Source: Begonia masoniana
Lineage: Eukaryota; Streptophyta; Magnoliopsida; Cucurbitales; Begoniaceae
Length of the DNA stretch: 64,000 nt
Direction: 5' to 3'
Assembly: GCA_022432975.1 (NCBI GenBank)
Contig: CM039511.1
Location: forward strand, 19,804,557-19,868,556
Of the stretch, positions 48,783 to 59,345 are shown in pieces. Below the pieces are notes generated by a model. The model ran no database searches. It was not told the DNA's origin and saw only the letters and a program-made list of their open reading frames with translations. Every line of letters begins with the position of its first letter. Positions within the stretch are counted from its first letter, which is position 1. A program made the position numbers and the translations under genes.

Positions 48783-50492
48783 CTGTGAGTGAGGGATGGG
48801 ATTTTGGGTTTAGAGAGGAATCGGGAATGGTGAAGAAAAGAACTCCCAGGACTACCCCCTTAGATTTTCGAATGTTTAGAATGAAGTTTAAGTAATGCTG
48901 TGCTTATGTTTTAGGTGAGCCAGCTCTTGGAATATCCTGCAACCAGGAACCTCTCTGGAAGCCAGGTAAATGAAGTATTGTGTGTGCCTTCGGGCCTACA
49001 TCACAAAACAGTAAGTTTATGCATATTTGAGTGTTTTCTTTATGTCATGCATCATGTTTTTGAAGAAATACGAAAATAAATTTATATGAAATGTTATGGC
49101 AAGGTATGAACAGATTAGCTGTTAAGGGAACTAATCCGCCCCTTAATTGAGAAGAGGATGTATGACTCTGGGAAAACTGATCCACCTCCCAATGGAATTG
49201 AGGGATCAGATCAGCTATTAAGGGAACTAATCCGCCCCTTATTTGAGAAGATGATGTATAACTTTGGGAAAATTGATCCACCTCCTAATGGAACCGAAGG
49301 ATCATAAAAGTGAATGAATGAAATTGTAACTGAGTTGTGAAAGTAGAAACTGCATGATTATGATTTATGTTTCAGTATTCCATTTAATTTGCTTTACTTA
49401 CTTAGCATTAGGCTAATAGGTGAGTTTTGTGATGTAGGTGTGGAGGTAACTACTTGAGAATTCTCTGAATTTACTGAGGGATAGGCGAAGCTGTTGGAGC
49501 ACATTCTTGCCACGGTTTGGTGTTCTGATGAGGCGGTTTAACACTTGTCTGTAGGTGAAGTTTCAGTAGTTATTTGATGTTTTGATACCCTTGGGAATTT
49601 CTTCTCTGCCAAAGAAAACGTGATTTAAATGTAGTTGGAGTTTGTTATTTCCAAAGTTATGTCGAGGATACAGATGTTGTTCCTTCGTTAATGGTTATTT
49701 GTTGAATGTCAGACGTTATTTAGGGTCAGGTTATTTTGAATGCTTTGAGTGAAATTTGTAAGTTCAACCATTGGTGAATGAAGTTCACCGGTGGATGTGA
49801 GATAAAGTCGATCGGATGAAGGAAATCATCCGGCTGATGTCACCGGTGGATGTGAGATAAAGTCGATCGGATGAAGGAAATCATCCGGCTGACGTCACCG
49901 GTGGATGCGAGATTTAGTCTTTCGGGTGAAGGAAATCATCCGGTTGACGTCATCGATAGATGTAGGAAGACTTTTGTCGTCTTATGACCAATGGTTACGA
50001 GCAATGAGTTTTTGTCACTTAGTGACCGGGCGATGTATTCAGTTTTGTCTTGTGAAGGAAAAATGGACTTTGTCGTTTAGTCACCGGTGGACGTCGTTTG
50101 TTAAATCCACCGGATGACGTAGCCAAAGTTTTGTCGTTTTGTCACCGGAAGAGGCCTTCTGTTTTCTGTTTCAGTCTCTTCTGTTGACTTTGCTCAGCGG
50201 CAGATACGTTTGACTTCTGTAACTTTTCAAGTATTTCACGATTAAACCTTTACTTTCTTTGGTCGATTATTTCTTAATATTCCAACCGATTATTCAAACA
50301 TTGTTTTTATAGTTTTGTTCAACTCTATTTTTGCTTAATGATTTCCGCTGCAAGTCTTTAAATGTTTTGAAGTTTTAGAAAAATGTCAAATTTTGACTTT
50401 CGAGCTAAGTTTTAAATTTAGTCCAAAGTTTCTTAGTTATGTTCGAGCAATGAGTAACGAACCAGATTTATATAATTCGGGGCGTTACAGTA

Positions 50493-50503
50493 TGGTATCA
50501 GAG
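50493..50503 (+). promoter_or_regulatory. Primer-binding site, element G
   Basis: TGGTATCAGAG, complementary to initiator tRNA-Met, three bases after the 5' LTR end. A possible 60-nt intron (50574-50633, GTAAGT ... TGTACAG) lies between it and the gag ATG. Confidence 0.9.
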
Positions 50504-50645
50504 ACATGTCAGTTAAACCGTTCAAAAGATTACTCATCAGTGTCAATCGTTGCATGGAAGTACTTCAACAACTGTAAGTGTTTATGTTAACCCTAGCTAT
50601 TAGATACTTAAAAGTGTAATTAACCCTGTACAGGAATTTAGTACA

Positions 50646-51720
50646 ATGGCCAGACACCCAGGAAGACCCAGAGTGCCGAGGGAAATGCCAAACTTGAGAA
50701 GTGAGGAGGAACCTAGTGTTATTAGACAGCTGACAGATTTGGTACGTCAGCAGACAGACTTAGTACGTCAACAGTCCGATCAGTTAGGAGTGTTGCTGAA
50801 CCGAGAGGTGCAAGGGAGTGCCAACTCGGGTTCTAGCAATGAACATTCAGGAGACCGATTCCGGAGGCTTCAGCCGCCCACGTTTGATGGAAAATCATCT
50901 AACCCGATTGTTGCTGAAGAGTGGTTGAGGAAGATCGAAAGCATGTTCCGATGTGCCAACGTCGGAGAAGGAGACAAGGTCACTCTGGCGACGTTTCATT
51001 TTGCTGTGGATGCCCAACTTTGGTGGGAGACAATTGAGACCACCACTGATATTCTGATTATGACTTGGTCTCAGTTTAAGGACATCTTCTTTGAAAAGTA
51101 TTTTAACAGCACCATCCAGGCCACAAAGAAGGTGGAGTTCCTGAACCTGAAGCAGTCAGGATCTGCGGCTGAGTACGTCATACAATTTGAATCTCTGTCC
51201 AGGTTCGCTGGACACCTTGTTCACAAGAATGAAGATAAGGTGTTTCTATTCATGCAAGGACTGAAGCCTGACATGTACAGAGGGGTCAAGTTTTCGGGTT
51301 TTAAAGGCTTGCCTTTCAGTGAAGTTGTGTCCACAGCCTTGGAGGTGAAGGAAGCCGAAATGAAATGTTCTGGACCGAAGGAAGCCCCGCGAAAGTTCAT
51401 CCAACCCCAACAACAAAGAGGAATGAAGAGGCCAAATGAAGGCCAGAGTAGCCAAGGATCAGGGAGGAAGGTACCGGATAACAAGAAGTATCCCCAGTTC
51501 CCGAAGTGTCTGAAAAGTCACCTGGGTGAATGCATGTTTGGTTCAGGAAAGTGTTTCAATTGCGAAGAAGTTGGACACGTATTCAGGGATTGCCCGAGGC
51601 CCAGGGTCACGCGGTGTTTCAACTGTGGCAAAGTTGGTCTTCTTAACAGGGACTGCCCGGTCTTAAAGAATAGCCCTGCTATGATAAAGCCAAGGATATT
51701 CTCCATGGTGGAGTCGGCGA
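50646..51720 (+). pseudogene. gag, element G
   Basis: Starts MARHPGRPRVPREMP at the same leader position as B. It has a Gln-rich coil (residues ~25-50), core motifs EEWLRKIESMF, AVDAQLWWETI and WSQFKDIFFEKYF, and a basic linker. The first zinc knuckle is intact, CFNCEEVGHVFRDC; the second has Leu in place of His, CFNCGKVGLLNRDC. Gag itself is open for about 355 residues, longer than in B. A 1-base deletion near 51715 (GAGTCGGCGATG against GAGTCGGGAGATG in B) breaks the link to protease. Confidence 0.92.
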
Positions 51721-51739
51721 TGATGAACAGCCTGCTGTT

Positions 51740-52006
51740 GTGTCAGGTACTATACTGGTCAACTCTTTACCCGCTTTTACATTGATAGATTCTGGTGCAA
51801 CACATTCATTCATAGCATCGACGTTTGCTGATAAGTTAGATGTAAACCTTACCCCTACTGAGCATGTGTTTAATGTTACCTTACCCTCTGGTGAACGCAT
51901 GCACTCTAACCAAGTGATACCTGGTAGTGTTGTATTAGTAGGAAACATGAATTTGCCTGCCGATCTCATTATTATGGACATAATGGGATTTGATGTAATC
52001 CTATGA
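51740..52006 (+). pseudogene. Aspartic protease domain, element G
   Basis: Contains the active-site segment FTLIDSGATHSFI and ends FDVIL, followed by a TGA (52004-52006) in place of the Gly codon before MDWLFKH. It is in a different frame from gag because of the upstream deletion. Confidence 0.9.
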
Positions 52007-53176
52007 ATGGATTGGTTGTTTAAGCATTATGCCACAATAGATTGTAGGACTGGAATTGTTAGTTTTCAACCCCCTGGTGGTTTAAACCATACCTTCCAAG
52101 CTCTAAAGAAGAGTAAGGAAATGACTGTGATGACTTCTGTCGATTGTAGACCCTCCTCATGCAGAGAGTATTTGTGCTTTTTGGCCAATGCTTTAGACAC
52201 ACAACTAATAGAAAAATCAAACCCCAAAAATATTTTAGTTGTCCAAGATTTTTCAGAAGTATTCCTAGATGACCTTCCTGGCTTGCTACCAGATAGGGAA
52301 ATTGAATTTGTTGTTGATGTCTACCCAAGCGCTGAGCCTGTATCCAAGAATTCATATAGACTAGCACCAACAGAACTTAAGGAATTGAAGAAGCAGTTAG
52401 AGGATTTGTTGGAGAAAGGGTTCATACGCCCTAGCTTTTCACCATGGGGTGCACCTATCCTTTTCGTCAAAAAGAAAGATGGATCAATGCGTATGTGCAT
52501 AGACTATAGAGAATTGAATAAGCTAACTGTCAAGAACAAGTATCCACTGCCGAGGATTGATGATTTATTTGATCAGCTTAATGGTGCTAGAGTTTTCTCT
52601 AAGATTGACCTTAGGTCCGGTTACTACCAGTTGAAGGTTAAATCTGAAGATATTCCAAAGACTGCTTTTCGTACAAGGTATGGACATTATGAGTTTTTAG
52701 TCATGTCCTTCGGATTGAAAAATGCACCAGCAGCCTTTATGGATCTCATGAATAGAGTGTTTCATGAATTTTTGGATAAATTTGTCATAGTGTTTATCGA
52801 TGACATTCTGATCTACTCACGAACCAAGGAGGAGCATGCAAAACACTTAAGCTTGGTGTTAGGATTACTTAGGCAACACCAACTTTATGCCAAGTTTTCT
52901 AAGTGTGAGTTCTGGTTGGATCAGGTTCACTTTTTAGGACATGTCATCTCTGGAGTTGGCATATCTGTCGATCCAGCCAAGGTTCAAGCAGTCAGGGAGT
53001 GGCCCCAACCAAGGAATGCTACGGATATTCAAAGTTTCCTTGGATTAGCAGGATATTATAGAAAATTTATTGAGGGATTTTCGAAGATTGCTACACCCCT
53101 TACTAAGTTAACAAGGAAAAATGTGAAGTATATATGGACTGATGAATGTGAGCATAGTTTTCAGACCTTGAAATAG
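52007..53176 (+). pseudogene. Reverse transcriptase domain, element G
   Basis: A long open segment with all main RT motifs: [64 protein letters not shown], the catalytic FIDDILIYS box, and the thumb [16 protein letters not shown] (53174-53176) in place of a His codon ends it at the RNase H border. It is better preserved than the same domain in B. Confidence 0.93.
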
Positions 53177-54300
53177 AAACTGACCAACGCTCCAATTTTG
53201 ACCCTTCCTGTTGAAAATGGTAAATTTAGCATTTATTGTGATGCTTCCAAGATTGGTCTTGGATGTGTTAATGCAAGATGGTAAGGTAATAGCTTATGCC
53301 TCTAGACAGTTGAAAACACATGAAAAGAATTACCCTACACATGACTTGGAATTAGCTGCAGTAGTATTTGCACTTAAGATTTGGAGGCATTACCTGTATG
53401 GACAATCTTGTGAGATATTTTCAGATCATAAGAGCCTGAAGTACATTTTCACACAAAAGGAACTAAACATGAGGCAACGTCGATGGTTGGAATTTGTAAA
53501 GGATTATGATTTTGAGATTAAATACTACCTCGGTAAAGCAAATGTTGTGGCAGATGCCTTGAGTAGAGTAACAACATCAACCCCAACTATGGTATTCGAT
53601 ATGCCATTAGCCTTAGAGTCAGAATTCCAAAGGTTTAATCTAGAAGCAGTATCTAGTGTATCAGCTATACTTTCAGCCATAACTTTAAAGTCTACTATTC
53701 TAGAGAAAATAAAGGAAGCTCAGACGAATGATGACGAGTGTATCAAGTACAAATTAAGCATGGAATCTACGGACAAGTTGGACTTTAACTATTCTGCTGA
53801 TGGAATCCTTAAATTTAGAAATAGATGGTTTGTTCCTGCCATCAAGGAACTTCGAGATGAGATTCTTTCTGAAGCACATTCTTCCAAGTTCTCTGTTCAC
53901 CCTGGAAGTACAAAGATGTACAAAGATCTTAAACAGCATTATTGGTGGCCAAATATGAAAAGATGTGTGGCAGAGTATGTAGGATCATGTTTGTGCTGTC
54001 AGCAGATTAAAGCTGAGCACCAAAGACCCTCAGGAACATTGCAACCTTTACCAGTTCCTGAATGGAAATGGGAGCAAATAACGATGGACTTTGTTGTGGG
54101 ATTGCCTAGAACAGCAAAAGGACATGATGCAATTTGGGTGATAGTCGACCGTCTAACCAAATCAGCTCACTTCCTGCCAATGAAGATAACATACTCGATG
54201 AATCAACTGGCTGAGTTATATGTGCATGAAGTTGTTAGACTGCATGGAGTTCCAAGCACCATAGTTTCAGACCGAGACTCTAGATTTACATCTAAGTTTT
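53177..54300 (+). pseudogene. RNase H and integrase N-terminal/core domains, element G
   Basis: A 2-base loss near 53270 (GGATGTGTTAATG against GGATGTGTGTTAATG in B) shifts the frame inside RNase H. Downstream are [25 protein letters not shown], the integrase zinc region ([10 protein letters not shown] ... [13 protein letters not shown]), [12 protein letters not shown] and VSDRDSRF. A single-base loss near 54303 then moves the frame again. Confidence 0.92.
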
Positions 54301-55126
54301 GGAAAGTTTGCACAAGGCTATGGGAACGCAGCTTAATTTCAGTACAGCTTTCCACCCTCAAACTGATGGACAATCCAAAAGGACTATTCAAACATTAGAG
54401 GACATGCTCCGTGCATGTGTATTAGACTTTCAAGGTTCATGGAGCAAATACTTGTCCTTAGTTGAATTTTCTTATAACAACAGTTTTCAGGCAACAATAG
54501 GCATGAAACCATACGAGGCATTGTATGGACGAAAGTGCAGATCCCCATTGTATTGGGATGAAGTTGGAGAAACACAATTGATTGGTCCTGACATTGTGCA
54601 GCAGACAGTGGAGAAAATTGCTCTTATCCGACAAAGAATCTTGACAGCTCAAAGCTGGAAGAAAAGCTATGCAGACAAAAGACGAAGAGAACTGGAATTT
54701 GATGTTGGTAATGAAGTTTTCCTTAAGGTGTCACCTTTCAAAGGAGTTGTGAGATTTGGAAAGAGAAGCAAGTTGAACCCCAGATATATTGGACCTTTCT
54801 CAATCTTGAAGAGGATTGGGAAGTCAGCCTATCAACTACTGTTACCAGCTTCTTTAGAGGGAATCCATAATGTGTTTCATGTTTCCATGCTGAAGAAGTG
54901 TGTTAGAGATCTATCTCAAGTTGTGGAACCTCAAAGTATCGAAGTTCACCCCACTCTTACTTATGAAGAGAAACCAGTAAGGATCCTAGACTATGCCGTG
55001 AAAGTGTTGCGCAACAAAGAAGTCCCACTGGTGAAAGTCTTATGGCATAACCAGAACATAGAGGAAACAACTTGGGAGCGCCAGCAAGATATAATCGACC
55101 AACACCCAGAATTATTCAGGTATTGA
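54299..55126 (+). pseudogene. Integrase C-terminal part with chromodomain, element G
   Basis: [20 protein letters not shown] (catalytic Glu), [16 protein letters not shown], then [20 protein letters not shown] and [15 protein letters not shown], a chromodomain-like end. It stops at TGA 55124-55126, about 35 bp before the 3' LTR. Together with the upstream breaks, G needs at least three frame changes and two stop readthroughs to make pol. Confidence 0.92.
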
Positions 55127-55161
55127 ATTTTGAGGACAAAATTCTTTTAAGGAGGGTAGAT

Positions 55162-57219
55162 TGTAGCACCCGGTTCCTATTAAACCAAATTTAATTTATC
55201 AAATTATGATGTACTAATTTTTGAAGAATTTGGAGAAAAAGTGATTAGGTTAGTTAATGAGTATACGGGGGCAAAAGGGTAATTAGATATTTAAAAGTGG
55301 ATAACGTATTTAAGGAAAGAGGTTTTGGGTTTAATGCACTGTAGCCGCCATTCTGTTTATCCCTCTCTCTCTCGGCCATCAGTTCTCTAGCAGGAACCTT
55401 TAGGCGATTCCCCTGCCCGATTTTTCCTTCAACCAAGGTAAGTTTTGATTCGATTACTTGCTGCTTTAGTGTCTAGGTAACTGATGGATGGCAATGTATG
55501 CGTTTTAGAAGTGCTGTGAGTGAGGGATGGGATTTGGAGTTTAGAGAGGAATCGGGAATGGTGAAGAAAAGAACTCCCAGGACTAGCCCCTTGATTTTCG
55601 AATGTTTAGAATGAAGTTTAAGTAATGTTGTGCTTATGTTTTAGGTGAGCCAGCTGTTGGAATATCCTGCAACCAGGAACCTCTCGGAAAGCCAGGTAAG
55701 TGAAGTATTGTGTGTGCCTTCGGGCCTACATCACAAAATAGTAGGTTTATGCATGTTTGAGTGTTTTCTTTATGTCATGCATCATGTTTTTGAAGAAATA
55801 CGAAAATGAATTTATATGAAATGTTATGGCAAGGTATGAACAGATTAGCTGTTAAGGGAACTAATCTGCCCCTTAATTGAGAAGAGGATGTATGACTTTG
55901 GAAAAATTGATCCACCTCCCAATTGAATTGAGGGATCAGATCAGCTGTTAAGGGAACTAATCCGCCCCTTAATTGAGAAGAGGATGTATGACTTTGGAAA
56001 AATTGATCCACCTCCCAATGGAACCGAGGGATCATATCAGTGAATGAACGAAGTTGCAACTGAGTTGTAAAAGTAGAAACTGCATGATTATGATTTATGT
56101 TTCAGTATTCCATTTCATTTGCTTTACTTACTTAGCATTAGGCTAATAGGTGAGTTTTGTGATGTAGGTGTGGAGGTAACTACTTGAGAATTCTCTGAAT
56201 TTACTGAGGGATAGGCGAAGTTGTTGGAGCACATTCTTGCCATGGTTTGGTGTTCTGATGAGGCGGTTTAACACTTGTCTGTAGGTGAAGTTTCAGTAGT
56301 TATTTGATGTTTTGATACCCTTGGGAATTTCTTCTCTGCCAAAGAAAACGTGATTTAAATGTAGTTGGAGTTTGTTATTTCCAAAGTTATGTCGAGGATA
56401 CAGATGTTGTTCCTTTGTTAAAGGTTATTTGTTGAATGTCAGACATTATTTAGGGTCAGGTTGTTTTGAATGCTTTGAGTGAAATTTGTAAGTTCAACCA
56501 TTGGTGAATGAAGTTCACCGGTGGATGTGAGATAAAGTCGATCGGATGAAGGAAATCATCCGGCTGACGTCACCGGTGGATGTGAGATAAAGTCGATCGG
56601 ATGAAGGAAATCATCCGGCTGACGTCACCGATGGATGCGAGATTTAGTCTTTCGGGTAAAGGAAATCATCTGGCTGACGTCATCGGTAGATGTAGGAAGA
56701 CTTTTGTCGTCTTATGACCGGTGGTTGCGAGCAATGGGTTTTTGTCACTTAGTGACCGGGCGATGTATTCAGTTTTGTCTTGTGAAGGAAAAATGGACTT
56801 TGTCGTTTAGTCACCGGTGGACGTCGTTTGTTAAATCCACCGGATGACGTAGCCAAAGTTTTGTGGTTTTATCACCAGAAGAGGCCTTTTATTTTCTGTT
56901 TCAGTCTCTTCCGTTGACTTTGCTCAGCGGCAGATACATTTGACTTTTGTAACTTTTCAAGTATTTCACGATTAAACTTTTACTTTCTTTGGTCGATTAT
57001 TTCTTAATATTCCAACCGATTATTCAAACATTGTTTTTATAGTTTTGTTTAACTCTATTTGTGCTTAATGATTTCCACTGGAAGTCTTTAAATATTTTGA
57101 AGTTTTAGAAAAATGTCAAATTTTGACTTTCGAGCGAAGTTTTAAATTTAGTCCAAAGTTTCTCAATTATGTTCGAGCAATGAGTAACGAACCGGATTTA
57201 TATAATTCGGGGCGTTACA
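55162..57219 (+). mobile_element. 3' LTR of element G
   Basis: TGTAGCACCCGG ... GGGGCGTTACA, 2058 bp. It is closely similar to the 5' LTR and shows the site E occupies there in its unbroken form. Three TGACGTCA palindromes lie at 56565-56572, 56620-56627 and 56675-56682. It is followed not by flanking DNA but by another PBS. Confidence 0.92.
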
Positions 57220-57592
57220 GTATGGTATCAGAGACAGGTAATTTAAACCGTTCAAAAGATTACTCATCAGTGCCAATCGTTGCATGGAAGTACTTCAACA
57301 ACTGTAAGTGTTTATGTTAACCCTAGCTATTAGATACTTAAGAGTGTAATTAACCCTGTACAGGAATTTAGTACAATGGCCAGACGCCCAGGAAGACCCA
57401 TAGTGCCAAGGGAAATGTCAAACTTGAGAAGTGAGGAGGAACCTAGTGTTATTAGACAGCTGACAGATTTGGTACGTCAGCAGACAGACTTGGTACGTCA
57501 ACAGTCCGATCAGTTAGGAGTGTTGCTTAACCGAGAGGTGCAAGGGAGTGCCAACTCGGGTTCTAGCAATGAACATTCAGGAGACCGATTCC
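57220..57592 (+). pseudogene. Second, truncated interior of G (PBS and gag start)
   Basis: PBS TGGTATCAGAG (57223-57233), possible intron 57304-57363, and gag from ATG 57376 (MARRPGRPIVPREMS) for about 72 codons, cut after SGDRFR at 57592. It is in register with 50490-50862 but not identical, so it is a second interior copy. The junction with H sequence shares GGA. Confidence 0.9.
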
Positions 57593-57761
57593 GGAAAGTG
57601 AGAAATTTGAAGAGGAACCCTAGAGGAAACCCTAGAGTTAAGTGGTTAGAAGTTTATGGAGTTGAATTTATTTAAAAGCAATCAAATTAGAAAGAGAGAA
57701 TTAGAGAGAAAATAAAAAGATAAGGTGGTTGTTTAATGAAGTAGTTGTTTTAATGTAAATG
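57593..57761 (+). repeat. 169-bp target duplication of G, right copy
   Basis: Matches 36482-36650 with about one difference (GGAAACCC against GGAAGCCC). The H LTR continues without a gap from 57762. Confidence 0.9.
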
Positions 57762-59234
57762 ATTTAGAAAAATGAAGAGTAAAAAAAAGTTAAGGTTTAA
57801 AAGTCAAAGGAAATTGTGACCAATAGAAATGAAGAAAAGTTTTTGGTGAGAAGAGGGAGAACTCACGTTGGAGGAAGAGTGAAAAGTGCTGGGAAAGTGT
57901 AAAAAATAGAAATTTTGTGGAAGATTTTAAAAGAGGGAAAAATTGAGTTTTAATGGTTAGTGTTTTTTTTTTTTTTTCTCTTTCACTCCTCTCTCCCACG
58001 GTTTTCTTCCAAGCCCTAAGTCCTCCATAGCTGAGCTCTCTTCTCTATTCTTCATCAAATTTGCAAGGGTTTCAAGGTAAAAATTAAATGGGTTTTGTTA
58101 TTTATACATTTTAGGGTTAGTTTTTGATATTTTGGTTAAGCTTTTGTGGAATTTGGTTAGGGTTTGGGAAACCCTAATGGAGAGCTCCTACTAAGCATTA
58201 GGTTTATGCTTTGTGTTCTGTAGTGTAGGTGACGACGTCAGTATAGGTAAGAGCTATGCGGAAAGCTAGGATTGGGACGCAGTCGGTGATGTACGCGGTA
58301 TGCCGGTGCAGGCAGTTGTCATGGCGTCTTGACCATGATCTTCGGAAAGATGTGGGTAGAATGGTATTTTAAATTGTATATAGTTTTTAACTATTTTGGA
58401 TGTTTGTAAAGATGTGATTGGTTTGTGGGATTTGTTTGTATAAAACATAGTGTTTTATATCGTTGTAAATAATGTTTTGGAACTGTTTTGAATATGTTTA
58501 TAAAATGTTCGGTTTTTAGGATTTCGGTTTTAGAAAATTTAGGTGTTATGCTGCTCTGTTTTTCTTAGATAAAACGACGCCGGTTTTCAACTGTCTTCAC
58601 ATTTTCGTTAAGATTTTTGGAGTCGGTTTTCTGGGATTTTTACATGTCAAAGAGTCGGGAGTGTCGGGAATGTGTGGGGTAAATTTCAGGTGATTTGGAG
58701 GTGTTTGCCTCAAAGAAAAATGAGAAAAAGTGGAAGAGGTGCGCTGGTGGTCAAGGCTGGCACTGGGCTGGGGGATTGTGCTGCAGGGGTAGACCAGAAC
58801 CAGTCAAGGGGTCGACACCTCAGGCAAGGTGTCGACCACTTTCCTTCATGAATGAAACCAGAGGCAATTAGGTGTCGACCCTTTTAGCAGGGGTCGACCA
58901 GTGCCAAACAAGGTGTCGACCCCTGATGCAAGGTGTCGACCGATCTTAGTGCAAACTAAAACCAGAACCTTTTTAGAGTCGACCACTACTTTGAGATGTC
59001 GACCGAAACCAGATTTTTACTATTTCGACGCTTATTTCAACCCAGTTTCAACCTTATACTTTCCGATACCTTTTGTACGTATTTTATAAATGTTTTTCTA
59101 CGTATTTTTTGAGAGTTTGAAAAACCCGAAAACTGAGTCAAAATTTTATCGAAAATTATTTTAAACATCGTTTTAAACACGGTTTGGGTTAGCAAAGTAG
59201 TGCACCGAGCCAGGGTGGATTCGGGGGTGTTACA
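57762..59234 (+). mobile_element. Right part of solo LTR H
   Basis: Non-coding LTR sequence with a donor-like AAG/GTAAAA near 58077, the acceptor GTGTAG/GTGACG near 58228, and the GTCGAC cluster (58809-59006). It ends GGGGGTGTTACA. Nothing here supports a protein; the 62-codon frame at 58901-59089 is also copied at 60610-60798 by the tandem duplication. Confidence 0.8.
58809..59006. repeat. GTCGAC hairpin cluster in H LTR
   Basis: About eight GTCGAC-type motifs. The first pair forms GGTCGACACCT (58810-58820) and AGGTGTCGACC (58827-58837) around CAGGCA. It lies 230-430 bp before the LTR end, the same relative place as the clusters in D and F. Duplicated at about 60518-60715. Confidence 0.85.
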
Positions 59235-59239
59235 GTAAG

Positions 59240-59345
59240 ACTATGTTTGAACAATAATTCTTAAGTGAAGATGTAGTCTTAACTTCTAATTTTGAATCCC
59301 CTAAGATATCATCCACATGATGACTTTTGGCATACCTTCAATATT
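59240..59345 (-). pseudogene. Ty1/copia pol remnant upstream of the RT domain
   Basis: On the minus strand this reads HHVDDILGDSKLEVKTTSSL then NYCSNIVL, the stretch that in copia elements leads into the RT domain. It would continue at 36377 (SQVELINNFDEAK) if H were removed, so H inserted in this frame. Several stops are present. A second copy lies in the tandem duplication near 60950-61055. Confidence 0.6.

Larger units (their letters stand above)
36651..50489 (+). mobile_element. 5' LTR of element G (split by E)
   Basis: The two parts add up to 2059 bp, matching the 2058-bp 3' LTR. E sits at CTGTG; the unbroken sequence AAGTGCTGTGAGTGAGGG is seen in the 3' LTR near 55508-55525. It carries a TATA-like box at 36796-36803, hairpin GCC-TTCG-GGC near 48987, TGACGTCA at 49890-49897 and 49945-49952, and inverted repeat CCGGTGGA/TCCACCGG at 50084-50113. 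Confidence 0.9.
36651..57592 (+). mobile_element. LTR retrotransposon G (Ty3/gypsy chromovirus, rearranged)
   Basis: Layout: 5' LTR (36651-37007 and 48788-50489, split by E), PBS, broken gag-pol (50646-55126), polypurine tract (55149-55160), 3' LTR (55162-57219), then a second PBS and gag start cut off at 57592. This LTR-interior-LTR-interior order followed by a 169-bp host duplication is not a normal insertion. It is close to B in protein sequence but a distinct family with a TGTAGCACCCGG LTR start. Confidence 0.9.
36383..59234 (+). mobile_element. Solo LTR H (host to G, E and F)
   Basis: Starts TGTAACACCCAAAA at 36383 and ends GGGGGTGTTACA at 59234, with a perfect target duplication GTAAG at 36378-36382 and 59235-59239. 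The LTR proper is 36383-36650 plus 57762-59234, about 1.74 kb. It has an acceptor-like GTGTAG/GTGACG near 58228, TAGGGTTT/AAACCCTA inverted repeats near 58160, and a GTCGAC cluster. It is inserted in the pol region of the minus-strand copia element. Confidence 0.88.
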
